Source of the DNA: Hymenolepis diminuta
Taxonomy: Eukaryota; Platyhelminthes; Cestoda; Cyclophyllidea; Hymenolepididae
Assembly: GCA_900708905.1 (NCBI GenBank)
Contig: CAADRB010000059.1
Span: 452,564-516,563 of the forward strand
Direction of reading: 5' to 3'
Length of the DNA stretch: 64,000 nucleotides
Shown here: positions 26,501 to 39,321 of the stretch, piece by piece
Position numbering within the stretch: the first letter of the stretch is position 1
How the letters are laid out: each line of letters starts with the position of its first letter
The notes under the pieces: model-generated
The model's database searches: none
What the model was told of the DNA's origin: nothing
What the model saw: the letters and a program-made list of their open reading frames with translations, nothing else
Translations under genes and position numbers: made by a program

Positions 26501-29500
26501 ATATGTTCAGAATCCCGGTGTATGGACATCACAAGAAGATATCTTCAATCTGGGTGCTTTCATAGCAGATCTGCTAATTAACTTGAAATAAGTAGGCCTT
26601 CAGATATCAGACATCCTTATACAGAGGATGAACTTTACAATTGTTAATCAATCAGAAGAAAAGTAAATATTCACATATATTAAAGAATTTCAGACTACAT
26701 TTTTTTATTTAAGGAGTCGTTCAGTGCCTGATAAACGAGTCATTTAATCTTTTGTATTTACCCAAACGACCGGTTCCATTTTTTGGCTTACGTCTACTCT
26801 CTCTAGGTCGTTTTTAGAAACGGTTGTTTTGGCAATAAGCTGTTTAAGTTATCTTTCTTTTACAGGTCATTCAGTGAGTTTCTTGAACTCGCAAAGCAGA
26901 AGGACAACTATGATGAAGGTATGTTGATTCAATGTTTCACCCACAATTTTATTAGTAGTATCTTCAAATACCCGTAATCCCTTCTTCTCCGCTCATTATA
27001 GAAACGTTTTCAAAGGTGTTGGAAGGAATGCTAGCGGATATTGACCGTCTAACAGATTTAACGTCGCTCAATACTGATTCCACGAATTCTCGATACCCAT
27101 TCGACATGCCGAAGTATTCCAAGTACCTCTTCACGTTACTCCTAGAACCGCTCTGTCTAATCTGCGAGGGTGATATTATGAAAAAGCTCACATTCAGGAG
27201 CGTAGAGTCTCTTCTGAACATCTTCAAAAACTTTGCGCCTTTCGTCTACGCCTCGAATTTTGTTGAAGCTGGCCCCTCAGATGATCCCATCGCTGAAATG
27301 GGCTTCAGTCGAGCGGACTTTGAATGCTTTTTTGATTCGGTAAGTCCACCTCCCCTATATCAATTTCGCAGTTGAAGAAGAGACGTAGTTTTTGATTTGA
27401 ACGGATGGTAAAATTTGAGGATTTCTTATTCTGTCCTACATTAAACAGTATTATCAGTTTTGATGTGATTGCTGCAGACTGAGGGAACGAGAGACTCGGG
27501 TTCCGGTTTATCACCTTCTGTCACATTGATATGCTAATAAAAGTGACGTCCTATTTGTTATGAAGTAGGAATACATTATTGCTTTTAGAGGCTTTAATTT
27601 CCCAGACCTGGAAGGATAGAGTGGTGTTTAGAAAGTGTTTATAGCATTGAAAAACGTTACGATTGATCGGAGAAGATTAGGTAAATCATTATTGTAAATT
27701 AACTTTCATATCAGATGTGGTAGAACATGTTTGCATGTGTTCGCAGCTGAAAGTGAAGGGACAGTTAAATTCGAGTATTTCCAGGCGATGACTTCCTTAG
27801 AATTTACTTTTAAAACCTTATCCCATTCCAAGTTGATTTATTAAATAATATGTATTATTTCTCCTTCCTTTACTTACAGGAATCCACCAATGCTTTGCTA
27901 GAAGGAATTCGAGCCGTGAGACCTTCTAAAAATCTCATCTCCATCATTCCCAGACATGAGGTCATGAAAAATGTCAATTATCTTAAACAACATCTCTTCG
28001 AGGCTTGTTTCACAATCGCCAAGCAGTTCAATTCTGATGAGGTTTGCGCTTGCTATCCCTCTTTTACTACTAATACTCCTTAAGTAGAATGATATCACTC
28101 AGCCTTCTTTTTACCTGTAGACTATTCAAATGGTTGCTGAAGTTATTGTCTCAACCAACGTGGAATCTTCAAGTATCGAACAGTTGGTCGAAATTGTCTC
28201 TAAGGAGTTTATGGCCTTGAACAGCCAGACGACTTCCTCGGGATCGTCTAAAGATGGGGAAGTTGCACTCCACCTTCTTGCCTTCTTCTTTGCCCGCTGC
28301 CGATTCGCTTGCGTGAGAACTTTCAGCAAGAATGGGGTGCCTGATCTCCTCTACAAACTCCTCGTTACAGTGGACAGTGGAGCCGCTGATCACTATTCTC
28401 CTCGCCTCTATGCTCTCTGTGCCCTTCTTATCGATCAATACGAACGCGCCTTGACTTCTCTTCGACTCAGAAAACGCATAGTTAACCTCTATGCAAGTCA
28501 GCATTCCTGGGCTTGGTTTGACGAGAGTGCAAATCTCTGGCATGAGCACGATGCCACTGAAGTGAAGTCAGCAGACGAGGCTTTTCATGATGGAGTCTTT
28601 CGTGGCACCATAAATGGTCGAAGAACTCAAACGGTGGAATTTGTACCCATGGTTCAAATGGGGGATAATCATGTCAGCAGGCCTATTCTTCTTCTCCCAA
28701 AACTTCCCACCTCAGAAGAACAACCGCCTTCCTCCTCGCAACACCTCCAATTGACCGCATACGAGGAGAAAATTCTTTACGATGACGAAGAGCATGGACA
28801 AGAACTCTATCAGCTGTCATTGTCCCAGCGGAAGGCCCTTTGTTCTGCTATTGTGAACAGCTTCGAAAGGGGCAAATTGGATGTTTCTTGTAGTGATAAT
28901 TTCCTTCGTCTCCTTCTTCGTTTTGCTGCCACAAGTTTCGAAGATGCGGAGACGCTTATCAAATCAAATGCTCTCAAGGCACTCTTCGACTACTCTCCAC
29001 CGGATAATTGGAAAACGCAGTACAAATCTCTTCTAGGTCACTTACTCAGACAGCTCTTCTACAACCGAAAGGCTTTGAAAGCCAAGATGTCGGAGATTGT
29101 GGGACAGATATTCCAAGGTTCTTCAACTCTCATGCAGTGGTGTTGTAAAGATCTGTTCTTTTCGCTTGCTGCTGTGGCTCCTCTAATGGCACGAAACGAG
29201 GAATTGGCTCTGGAAGTTTTTAAGGAACATGCTACGCTCACTATTCCTGAGGAGAACCTAAAGGGTAAGTTTCTTTGCCTTCAAAATAATTGAGAAATGA
29301 GTTTCTTGGAATTCTAATGCCTTCAATTTTTTAGAGGGTACTCTGCCAAGATCTTATCTGTTGGAGAAGGACCCTAAAGTGGATGACCTTCCTGAAGTTC
29401 CTGAGAAGTTGAACGAACGTCAGAAAACGATCGTCTCATTTCTAGCCGACAGAATTACTGCCCGACCAATGGTAGGTTTAGGGTCTATTTTAAATAAATA

Positions 29501-32500
29501 AAGTTGTTGAGTTACGTGGTGGGAAAAAGTAATTAAAGCAGTGTTATGGAATACGATTAACGCCTCCTAATGCTAACTGGAATGTCCACAATATTAAACT
29601 GCTGACCCTTGAACCTTAAATCTCCATCTCAGGACCTTTTTATGATCAACCCTAATGCACCAAAAGTTGAAAATATGAAGAGTAAAAGAGTACGTCACAT
29701 TGATAAGTAGAGGAATCTGGATTTGCTTTAACGGGTCTTTTATTACAGCTCCAACAGATAGTTTATGAACGAAAAAGTATCCAACATATTTTTGGGTTCT
29801 ACATTTAAGACAGGATAGAGAAAGCCATAAGATGAAAGGGAGAGGCCGCAACATTTTTTGACGAGATGTATGAGAACCCGGTTTTTTTCCAGCTCATATA
29901 TGGACACTTGTTAATCGATTAATTAATCGACACTCAGCAAAGCCTGGGGTTGTATGTTTATGTTTTTGTTTGTATATTTCAGACTGAAGAACCTCAAGGA
30001 TCAACTGCTAAGCCAAGCGATAAGGTTATATTTGAAAAGGAGCTTTGTTTGAACTACCTTATGGATCTGGCTACAACCTCCAGATCTGTTGCTGAAGGTC
30101 TTTGTAAAATGAAAACATTCATCACCCACCTTTTCACGGATGGTCTGCGTGGTGCTAACAGTAGTTCCACTATCAATCTCCTGGTCACCATTATCTTTTC
30201 CTCTTCATCGGCGACTCAAGCAGCAATGATAACTGACTTCAAGTCGACTTTGAGGACCATTTTCAATTCTCCCTCCTATTTACAAGCTACTGACAGCGAG
30301 GAATCAATGTGTAACAACCAGCACATAATTGGTCTAATGCAATTCCTTAAGGCGGCGCTTAACCTCCCGCATCCCATTCAAATCACCGTCGTTCGACACT
30401 TTTTTAAGCGTCAAATTGCTGGAGATTTGGCAAAGCTGCTTGCTGTGGTAAACTGCAAGGTTTCAAATGGCACTGAAGCTCTTAATATGATCACGAAGGT
30501 CCTGGAAATATTCACTCAAATCGAGAGCCAGATTTTGCGTCGTGGAGGTGCGTTAGATAATACCGAGCCTCAAGTCTCTGTGGTCTCGACAGTTGCTGAC
30601 GCAATGATGCACACAGCGGCTGAAACCTCGCAACCACTCGCTTCTGCTCTTGTCCCAACAATCGTGGAGGCTGTTGACTCTGTCCATCCAGCTCCCACGA
30701 CGACCACATCCTCACAAAGACAGCCTTCTACAACCACTCAGCATCATGTCACTGAGGAAGGTGACACTTGGGCCGAAGCGGAAGATGCTAGTGAGATGGG
30801 GGATACGACGGTGGAAGATAGTACCGCGATCCTCATTTTGGACGAGAGTGGAGTTCAAACCCTTGGAGGAAATACAGAAAGTGGTAGGGGAAATCATGAC
30901 GGGGACAATACGGATGGTGATGACGATGTCGATAACTATCACGATGCCGACGAGGGAGATGATGAGGAATTAACAAGTGAAGAGAGCCACAGTCAAGGAA
31001 GTGTTGATGATGACCACGGTGGCGAAGAAGAGGAAGAAGAGGAGCAATCGAATCAGGGTGATGAGGAAGACGGAGACCGCGATGACGACGCCTTCACTGA
31101 TGGAAATGATGACGATGACGATGATGATTTCCATGGCAACCAGGGAACGGCAGTTGTTGCAGATGGCGGTCCACCGCATGTAAACCTCATCAACAACCTC
31201 ATGAGTCATGTCTTTGACGTTGCGAGCACTGATGGAGGTACTACACATATCCAAAATCGTCAAAATGATCGCAGTTTTGTCCTCCAATTCACCACAGTGA
31301 GTGGAGGAGACGACATCTTACCTGGCGAGCGACTTATCGATTTTGTTACTGAAGGCTCCTCGAGGTACAGTTTCATGTCCCATGGAAACTCCTTCTTTGT
31401 GGGAGAAGCAAATTCTACCACTGGCGGTGATGCTGCGCGATCGATTCACAACATTTACCGAAGCTCTAATCTCGCTCTTCCATCAAGAACTCCACTTATT
31501 TTTCTACCTGGAAGTGGTACTAACTTGCGTTCTGTCACTGGAGGAGTGTCTGATGCATCAAACACAGCCGGAAATATTCATCTTCGACAACTTCGATACA
31601 ATGTTGCCGCTGCGTCACGAAGAGATACTTCAGGGGGCGCAAGTTCTACTTACTTGACCCTCCTTCCAAATAGCAGTAGAGGAGCTCTTGCTAGACTTGG
31701 AGCGCTTGTCAATACGCCGATTCTTGTTCGAACGAACTTTGGGGCCTCCGGCCAAACATCAGGGTATCTGTCTCTAGGCCAACCGAATTACATGCAGCCC
31801 CTGCCTCCCTTTTCACCTCTTCTCAACGATACCCCTCGTCAAAATCGTCGAAGACAAAATGCTCAAGGTGGTTCCTCTTCTTCAACCAATACTAGACGCA
31901 GAGGTAGCACCCAGGAGATGAGTGATTTAGATGGAGATAATCAAGCCTTTGCTATGCTAATGGATCTTGAGGATATCAGCGCACATGCGATAAATGAGGC
32001 GTCACGGAATGCTGTGAATGGCTTGTCCGGTACGGCTGCAGGCACTGTACTGCCTCTCAATGCCTTCTTCAGCATCCTCTCTGCCTACAGGCATTTTCTA
32101 GCAACTGCAGAAATTCTCTGCGGTCAAGAGATCATGGACATGCTTCTGCTTGCCCGGTACGAAGTCGGTGTTTTCGCCGTGGGAGCAAGAAAAGAGGCAT
32201 TCGAAGAAAGACTTGAGGAGTACCTACGTGAACGATCTGCTGTACAACAGGGGGAAACCGCCAGGGCGGAACAGCAGGAAACTGGGACAGAAAGGCAGGG
32301 ATCCACGACAGAAGGGCAACAGCAAAACAGGATAGAACGGCAGGTTGAACAAGAACAGTCGGAGTTGCAGCTGGGGCCTGCTACTGAACCAGTGGCTCCC
32401 CAGAGAACGGAGGATCTGGGTTCTCCCGTTGTGAGACTTGTGGATATCGGACCACAGTTAACTGCAAATGCCGATAGACTCCTTCTCTCTGACCTCGCCA

Positions 32501-35500
32501 CCTCAGATATTGGTATGTATTGTTTCTTTTATCTAACTCAATTAATACTAAGTGGTGATCCGTTAGTGTCAAATTTTTATATGAACTATTTCAACTGTTT
32601 TAACAATTACGATGTGTATTTAGCAAAATATTTTTTTCTGATTACGGATAATTTTCCTTTATTTGCTTGATCACGAAAAAATTCTAGAATGAGTACTATC
32701 AGCTATGTGTCTGAATTTTGTCCCCATCTATTCTCCAGATTATATCTATCTTCGGGATATATTCACTATGCCAATAGGATTGAAGAAGAGGATAACTGCA
32801 ACCATTTAGTTATATTTGCAGAAGTTAGTTTGGAATCGAGGCATCCTATTTGGGTTAGACCAATTGTAGATGGTCGAAAAGTCAGATCATACTGAATCAC
32901 TGAGTTGCCGCTACTGAGTGTCCTGCATTGGTGCAGTTCAAGTTTCTGATCACAGGTCTTGAGGGTACAGGGAGGTTTCAAATGTGGATAATAAGGCCGG
33001 GCCGGCTCACAGTAGGAATTATAAGAAAAATATAGGTGAAAATGTTATTTGGATAAATTTTAATAAAACTGAGCACTATGGGTTCTAAACGGTTTATACG
33101 TGTTTTTAAACTTTAAGTAGCCACTATGCGCTCCAAGTGAAACGATGAGAATTTAAAATCCGGTCTCGTTCTCAGTCCGTATGAGCTGTTTTTCTCCGAT
33201 GGGTACTATCAATGATCGATTCTCTACAAGTATTTGGGGCATTTAACTTTTAGTTAAGTGAAGAATTACCGCAAATTTAACCCTAGCGAAGGCAATTCTT
33301 GTTCGAATATGGATTCTCTTAATTCATGGACTAGACATATTTACATCATCAGCCGTGGGATTTGAGTGGATTTTCTGTGAGTTACCTGCCTCGATTAACA
33401 TTTTGTGTTTTCTTCATATCCTGATGTGTAATAGTTTGAGTTTTCGGCAATTAGGCGTCACAGAGCTTTTGCAAATATTTTCAGGTTTGTTCCTGTGTTT
33501 TCACTGAATGTCTTAGCTCTGAGGTTTGCCCTCTTTTTAGGTTTCATGGTTATTTTGAAATATGCTATTTTGCCGTAAATGGTTTTCTACTTGGGTTCTT
33601 TATGGGGTTACCATTTGTGGTCTGGTATTCTGGCCTACCCGTATTTATTACCGATTCTAGGTGATCATTCTAAATAAAATACTTTCATCATGCAGCATAA
33701 AAGCGCTCAAATATCTCCTATGAGAGTCCCTTTTATCTGTAGCTTCCACTGCTATAATGCATCTTAAAGTGAACCTCTTTGAAAGTAAGCCAGAAGCAGC
33801 TCTTCATGTTTCGTCTTTTTTATGGTTAATGAGCTATTGTGTAGATGATTTTTTCCATATAATTGAATAGATACAAATATGATGGCAGAAGGGGTAACAA
33901 TGGATTGATTTTTTTTGAAGTATGTAAAAATATACGGTTTTTGCACCTCAACTCACACCAAGATCACTTCGTATGTTCTTGCATTTCAGACGAAGGTATT
34001 GAGGAACCAGTGACGGCAGCTGCTGCTGAACGGCCTCCTAATGAAACTGAAACAGCAGCAGGAACAACTTCGGAGCAACAAGAAGCTCCCGGTCCCTCAA
34101 CTTCAACTGGTGAACAGCCTGCAGCGGATATCACCACAGCAGAACCTGCTCGCATCCCCGTCACGGACGATGAGATCATCGCTTCAATGGTCGCTTCCGG
34201 TGTAGACCCTTCTTTCCTTGATGCTCTCCCTGCCGATTTGCGTCGTGAATTGATGGAAGATCATCAGCGCAGCATGCGTGTTCATTCTACCATGATGAGC
34301 AATGTCCCTGCCGAAGTTGACCACACTGTACTCGCTAGTTTACCTCCCGAATTGCAAGAGGAAGTCCTCGGGGCTTATCGCGAAACTGCTGCGGCTGTGA
34401 ATGCTTCTAATACTGCTGCCACCACCGAAGACGTTTTCAACTCCATGCCCGCACACCTCCGACGCGAAGTCCTTGCTGATATGGAGGATTCTCAATTGTC
34501 TGCCCTCACACCGGAATTGCAGGCTGAAGCAAGACAAATTCGTCAACAGAATGCTCAAGACCACGCCCACATTCCAGCTAATCCTCTTCATTCTGGACAG
34601 GGCAATCAGAACCAAGTTCGTTCCTTTGGAAGCTTAATGTTCCCTGCATTCTTTGGTCCAAGTCGTGGCAATCATCCCGCCGACTTCACAGTTAGAAATG
34701 GACGCGGAATTCGTGGAGGAATCCGTACTACTGGATTTTCTCCTGCTTCACTCAATATGCTCATGAGTTCAATACCAACAAAACCGAAAGCCCTGCTTGA
34801 CCATGAAGGCCTCTCGTGTATACTAGGCATGGTTATTGCCTGCTCTGGTTCTCCTGATATTCGCCGGTCGACGTACGTTATTCTAAAGAGAGTTATTGAG
34901 AATCTCTGTGTGCACGCACCTACTCGTCGTTGGATAATCTCAACTATCTTTAATATTGTGAAGGGACTATCCGATTCCTTGACTTCCTCATCTAACATTA
35001 TGACTTATTCAAGTACCTCCATATTCGGATCTGGTTTTGAAGCACCCACGGGCAGTTTTGTGCAGAATATTCAGGTTAACCCGTCCACTAACAGTATTGG
35101 AATTCATCCTCAAGCTTCTCAGAACGTCTGCTTCTCCCTTCTTGATGTTCTCTATGATATTGCTACTACTAATCTCTCTCAATTTGTGCCTTCTACCAAC
35201 GAGACACCTCAGGAATCAGGCAGTGAAATGAAAACGGATTTCTGGGAGATTGTCGCACAGATGACCAATCAAACAACCTCCGATCTGGTTCCCTGTAGTT
35301 CCTCTCGAAAGTCGACTAGTCCAGCTAGAATTCGTTCTTCAGGAAGACACCATCCAAGTAGATCACACGATCCATCCGAGAGTAGTGTTACGGAAGAGCC
35401 ACAAACAAGTGCTGCTCTCAATTCCTATGACTATTACGTGAACATTGTTGGACTTTTGCGACATCCGGTTGTAAGGGCTCGTCCAGTTCTCCAAGAACGT

Positions 35501-38500
35501 GTTATTTCCCTTCTTGTTCGAATCCTCGACGAATATCACAAGATTAGAACTCGACAGAATGGTGCCGCTGATCAAGAGCCCGTCCACATTGTCACTCCGC
35601 TGGTTGGTAACATCATCCACGACCTTTGTGAACTTATGATATCAAAGAATTCATCAGAGCAGACTCGAACCCTTGTAACTTGGTTGGTTGTTCTTATGAC
35701 ACGAGTTGATGAGACTACGAAGAAGCCCTTCTTTGATCTCTTAGCTGTTGGAGCTAGCAGTCTTGCGAACACTATCGAACAACAACTCACCGACGTTATT
35801 GATGAAGTCAATAAACTTTCACCAAATTCCAAACGTCGCTTGCATGAAGGGGACGGCACTACACATCTTCAACATTCTGATTCTATGACTCGTATCACTC
35901 CTTCCTATGCTGCAGTTGTGGCTGGACCTTCTACATCAAGAGCTTCGAATCCTACCCCATTTCTCCCTTCTCCTTCAAGAGAGCTAGAATTAGCAACTCT
36001 CCAGCCTCTCTTTTCTATGCGAAGCGAACAATCTCGTCTTTGTAAAATTCTTAAGCTCATGTTATATCTTTCCTCCTGCCCAGAAGTATCTCTTCAATCT
36101 CTCGAGACTCTCTCTACTCTGTGGAAACGTCTCTCTGATGTTTTGGATGCACTTCAAGGAACTAGTGAAAACACCATCCGGATGTTTCAACCTCTTGTCG
36201 AATGTATGTGTTTGGCTCACGCTAAGCACTCCCAAACCACTATCTCGAATAGCAGTCGAATTTTGCCCGTTCAACTCCAACGTAGAAGTTCCACAACCAC
36301 TTGGACCGACATCTCTCTGCCAAGAAGCATGAATATACCCATGCTGGATAGCCAGAACATTATCATCTTCAACGGTTTTCCTGAAGAATCACGATGGGAA
36401 TCCTCACCAGGTGCAGGTAGCACAAGCCCACCTGGTGACACCGCTCGACCCCTTTCTCCCGATCCAAATGCACCTCAGGAAAAACCAATCGACATGATTG
36501 CTTGGTTTGCTGAGAAACATCGAGTGGGTTTGAATCACATTCTGCGTAAACACGATAACAACATCAGCGAGTCGGCTCTGTCTGTGTTTCTGTCCTATCC
36601 CAAGTCACTGGACTTTGACGTCAAGAGGAAATTCCTCCATTCGCGCTTCAATTCACTGCGGCAAAGGTCGCCACAACTTAGGCAAGACGAGGAACACATT
36701 ACTATATCTCGCAATCGTATTTTTGAGGACAGTTTTTCCCGTCTTCACTCGAGAAATGCCTATGATTGGAAGAAGAGATTCGTTATTCAATTTCGAAGTA
36801 AGTTTCCCCCTCCCGCCCTATCCCGCCTCTCTTCTACTTATATGCTTATAATTTGAACTTACGATTCTCGTGGTTTTTTTCCAGATGAGGAAGGTCAAGA
36901 TGCCGGTGGTTTGTTAAGAGAGTGGTATCTGTTAATGAGTCGAGAGATATTCAATCCCATGTATGGTCTCTTCAGTGTCTCGCCTTCGGATCGTGTCACG
37001 TACACTATTAATCCAGCATCAAGCGTGAATAGCAACCATTTGACTTACTTTGAATTTGTTGGTCGTTTCATTGCCAAAGCAATCTATGACAATAAACACC
37101 TTGAATGCTACTTCACTCGGTCATTCTACAAACACATCCTTGGAAAACAAGTTCGGTAAGAGCTCTGCTTTATTCGATTTATGCACCTTACACAATAATT
37201 CACATATTGGCACTCATCCGTAGCTACTGACAGAAATGATCATTCATTCGTTCATGGGGTAGAATAGCTTCATATTTTAGGGCGATGGTAGGTCTATGAA
37301 GTTCGTTATTTTCACTTGCTCCATTACGGTATACATCAATTACGAAGGTAGAGCAATGCATCTAATATCAAGATTCGGGATGATGGTTTAATTACCAACG
37401 TCTCTTGAAAGTCATCGTCTTTGAGGTACAGTAACCTCCCTTCTAACCTACAAAAGACTCCAGAGGGAGCACGTCTTCATCAGATGTGGCACTATTTAAA
37501 TGAATAAACGGGACATACTTGACGAAGCTATTTCCAACCCTTTGACCTTTATTTCATCACTTCAGATTCCAAGATCTTGAAAGTGAAGATTATGAGTTCT
37601 ACAAGGGACTGGATTTCCTTCTAAACCACCGCATTGCTGAGCTCAATTACGAGGTCACATTCTGCACAGAGGCAAGTTTCTGACAGTTTGACGAAGTAAT
37701 TTACAATTCATTCTTTATAATCCGCTATTTTTGAACGTGTGCCATTATAGAGAAATGAATATGGCCGAAGTCAGACGGTTGACTTGATCGAAAACGGTCG
37801 GAATGTCGTTGTAACTGATGAGAATAAGAAGGAGTATGTACGCCTTTTGTGTCATCAGAAAATGACTGAATCCATTCGACCGCAACTGGATGCCTTCCTC
37901 AACGGTTTCTATTCCATCATTCCGAAGAGTTGGATCAATATTTTCAACGAGCAGGAGCTGGAACTCCTCATATCCGGTCTGCCCAAAATTGATCTCGAAG
38001 ATTTACGAAGTAATACAACCTACAATAAGTACAACCTCAATTCACCACAGATTCTATGGTTCTGGAAGGCCATGGAATCTTTTGAGGAGGAAGATCGTGC
38101 GAGATTCATCCAATTTGTTACGGGAACTAGCCGAGTCCCGCTGGGAGGCTTTAGACATCTCGAGGGAATGCATGGACCAACTCAGTTCACAATTAGTCGT
38201 GCCTCTGTCTCTAGTACTAGTCATCTTCCGTCTGCCCATACCTGGTACGTCTCCTTTCGATTTTTATTTACGTTAAAATATCCTCAGAATCAGAAAGCAA
38301 TATTTGCCAAATTTATCCGCTAATCACTTAGCAGTTGCGCAGTATTCGAATAAACACAAAGCCAAGCAGGTTGCTACTAGGGAATTTGAAAAGTAGGCCA
38401 GCAACCTTGCCGGTCTAGTAGACTAACACGTAGACTAACATGACAATAGAGAGAACATTGGTCATTGACCAGAGTTTGAGGTATATTCAGTCAATCTTCC

Positions 38501-39321
38501 TTTCCGTCTTAGGGGAATATGGTGGGACAATTGCTTTCTCTCGCTCATTGTACTTTTTATATTCTTCTGGGTTCAAACATTCAAGGAATTGAATATCTTA
38601 TAAGGAGTACAAAAGTGCAGAAGTTGTGATTAAGTTCAGAGTATAAAAAAGAGTCTTACCTCATTTAATTTCAGGATTTAACAGGATTATATATTTACTT
38701 AATGGATAAATTTCGTGACTTTTCTTCTGATTTCCTGATTGAACTCATGACGGCGATGTTCAAAGTTTACTGTTTAGTTGATTAATTTGGACGGTTATTT
38801 CCTTGAAATTGTATGTTCTGCGATTTGATTTGATAGTGGATAAGTTAGAATGAACTTTTTCACTGCCATGCTTCATGCGTAGAATGTTTTAGAAACCAGC
38901 AGTTGGAATTGCGAATATGAATTTACTTAGTATCCAAGAGGGCAAATCGTAAAAATTTCATTTTGAAACATGAAACAATGAATTATCTATTAAGTTAATA
39001 GTGTGAAAATCCGATGAAGTAAGACTTACTACGCTGATTTTATTCTCAGTCTCTACGCGACCCTCTGACCTCTATTCCCCATTAGATTATCAAGCTATAA
39101 TTCGACAAAATAACAGATGTTTTTCGCCTTGTCACTGGTCATGGTGCAATAATATATGGTGGGGATCAAGCTCATTTCTAATAGCTTGTTAATTTACGAA
39201 TACTTCTGTCCATTTCAGCTTCAACACTTTGGAGCTTCCTGCCTACACTTCGTATGAGCAGTTGCGTGATCGTCTTCTCACTGCCATTCGGGAATGTTCG
39301 GAGGGATACGGAATGGCGTAG
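11597..39321 (+). CDS. HUWE1: HECT-type E3 ubiquitin-protein ligase HUWE1
   Basis: A giant ubiquitin ligase; in animals HUWE1 ubiquitinates MCL1, p53, histones and ribosome-assembly clients. Twenty-three exons: 11597-12015, 12051-12186, 12224-12651, 12726-12919, 13057-13289, 13867-14166, 17579-17950, 19221-19808, 20603-20845, 22647-22909, 24107-24330, 25614-26136, 26866-26918, 27002-27339, 27880-28041, 28121-29264, 29335-29471, 29983-32512, 33990-36797, 36885-37155, 37566-37671, 37751-38244, 39219-39321. Total 12,069 nt with consistent phases, 4,022 residues (human about 4,374). Order: N-terminal DUF908/DUF913 armadillo region, UBA remnant, WWE, acidic tract, UBM repeats, HECT. The start MKIDRKKL resembles the family N-terminus. 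Intron 21 uses a GC donor. The exon 6 start could shift by 3 nt. Small alternative exons in the long introns cannot be excluded. Confidence 0.96.
14167..17578 (+). other. HUWE1 intron 6 (3.4 kb)
   Basis: Largest intron of the gene. No nested gene recognised. A perfect 14-bp palindrome lies at 14405-14418. Confidence 0.7.
17951..19220 (+). other. HUWE1 intron 7 (1.3 kb)
   Basis: GT-AG intron between phase-0 exons. Nothing else recognised inside. Confidence 0.7.
20846..22646 (+). other. HUWE1 intron 9 (1.8 kb)
   Basis: GT-AG, phase 0. Short open frames such as 22345-22560 show no family signature. Confidence 0.7.
22910..24106 (+). other. HUWE1 intron 10 (1.2 kb), contains dispersed repeat B
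   Basis: GT-AG intron, phase 2. One copy of a short dispersed repeat lies at 23701-23732. Confidence 0.7.
23701..23732 (+). repeat. dispersed repeat B, copy 1
   Basis: TTAATTCTGGTCAACAAAAG and the following bases closely match 50052-50082 and, more weakly, 46224-46250. Similarity outside this core is unclear. Confidence 0.5.
24331..25613 (+). other. HUWE1 intron 11 (1.3 kb)
   Basis: GT-AG, phase 1. An open frame at 24768-25025 lies inside, but joining exon 11 directly to exon 12 keeps frame and gives the family-like sequence [16 protein letters not shown], so that frame was not used. Confidence 0.65.
27268..27339 (+). other. HUWE1 UBA-like remnant
   Basis: The end of exon 14 encodes [20 protein letters not shown], resembling the first UBA helix and its MGF loop. 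The rest of a canonical UBA (about 40 residues) and the following UIM are not recognisable in exon 15, which passes directly to the next conserved region. Confidence 0.45.
28478..28710 (+). other. HUWE1 WWE domain
   Basis: Exon 16, about residues 1612-1690: [13 protein letters not shown], then [14 protein letters not shown]. This is the W-W-F...E pattern of WWE modules, which in related proteins bind poly-ADP-ribose. The conserved aromatic positions are present. Confidence 0.85.
30760..31131 (+). other. HUWE1 acidic tract
   Basis: Exon 18, about residues 2179-2302. It is dominated by Asp, Glu and Gly, with runs of GAT/GAC/GAA/GAG codons. Human HUWE1 has a comparable acidic stretch in the same relative position. 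Confidence 0.85.
32513..33989 (+). other. HUWE1 intron 18 (1.5 kb)
   Basis: GT-AG intron, phase 1, between the Gln/Glu-rich end of exon 18 and the UBM exon. Nothing else recognised. Confidence 0.7.
34199..34546 (+). other. HUWE1 ubiquitin-binding motif (UBM) array
   Basis: From about residue 2833: [37 protein letters not shown] and [17 protein letters not shown], followed by a weaker [14 protein letters not shown] unit. UBMs carry an LP dipeptide contacting ubiquitin. The first two units keep LP, the third has MP and the fourth TP. Confidence 0.85.
36885..39321 (+). other. HUWE1 HECT catalytic domain, exons 20-23
   Basis: Residues from about 3699 to 4022. Signature blocks: [79 protein letters not shown], then LPSAHT-C-FN with catalytic Cys3989, 33 residues from the C-terminus as in human HUWE1. 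The Cys codon is split TG|C by the last intron (38245-39218). Confidence 0.95.
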
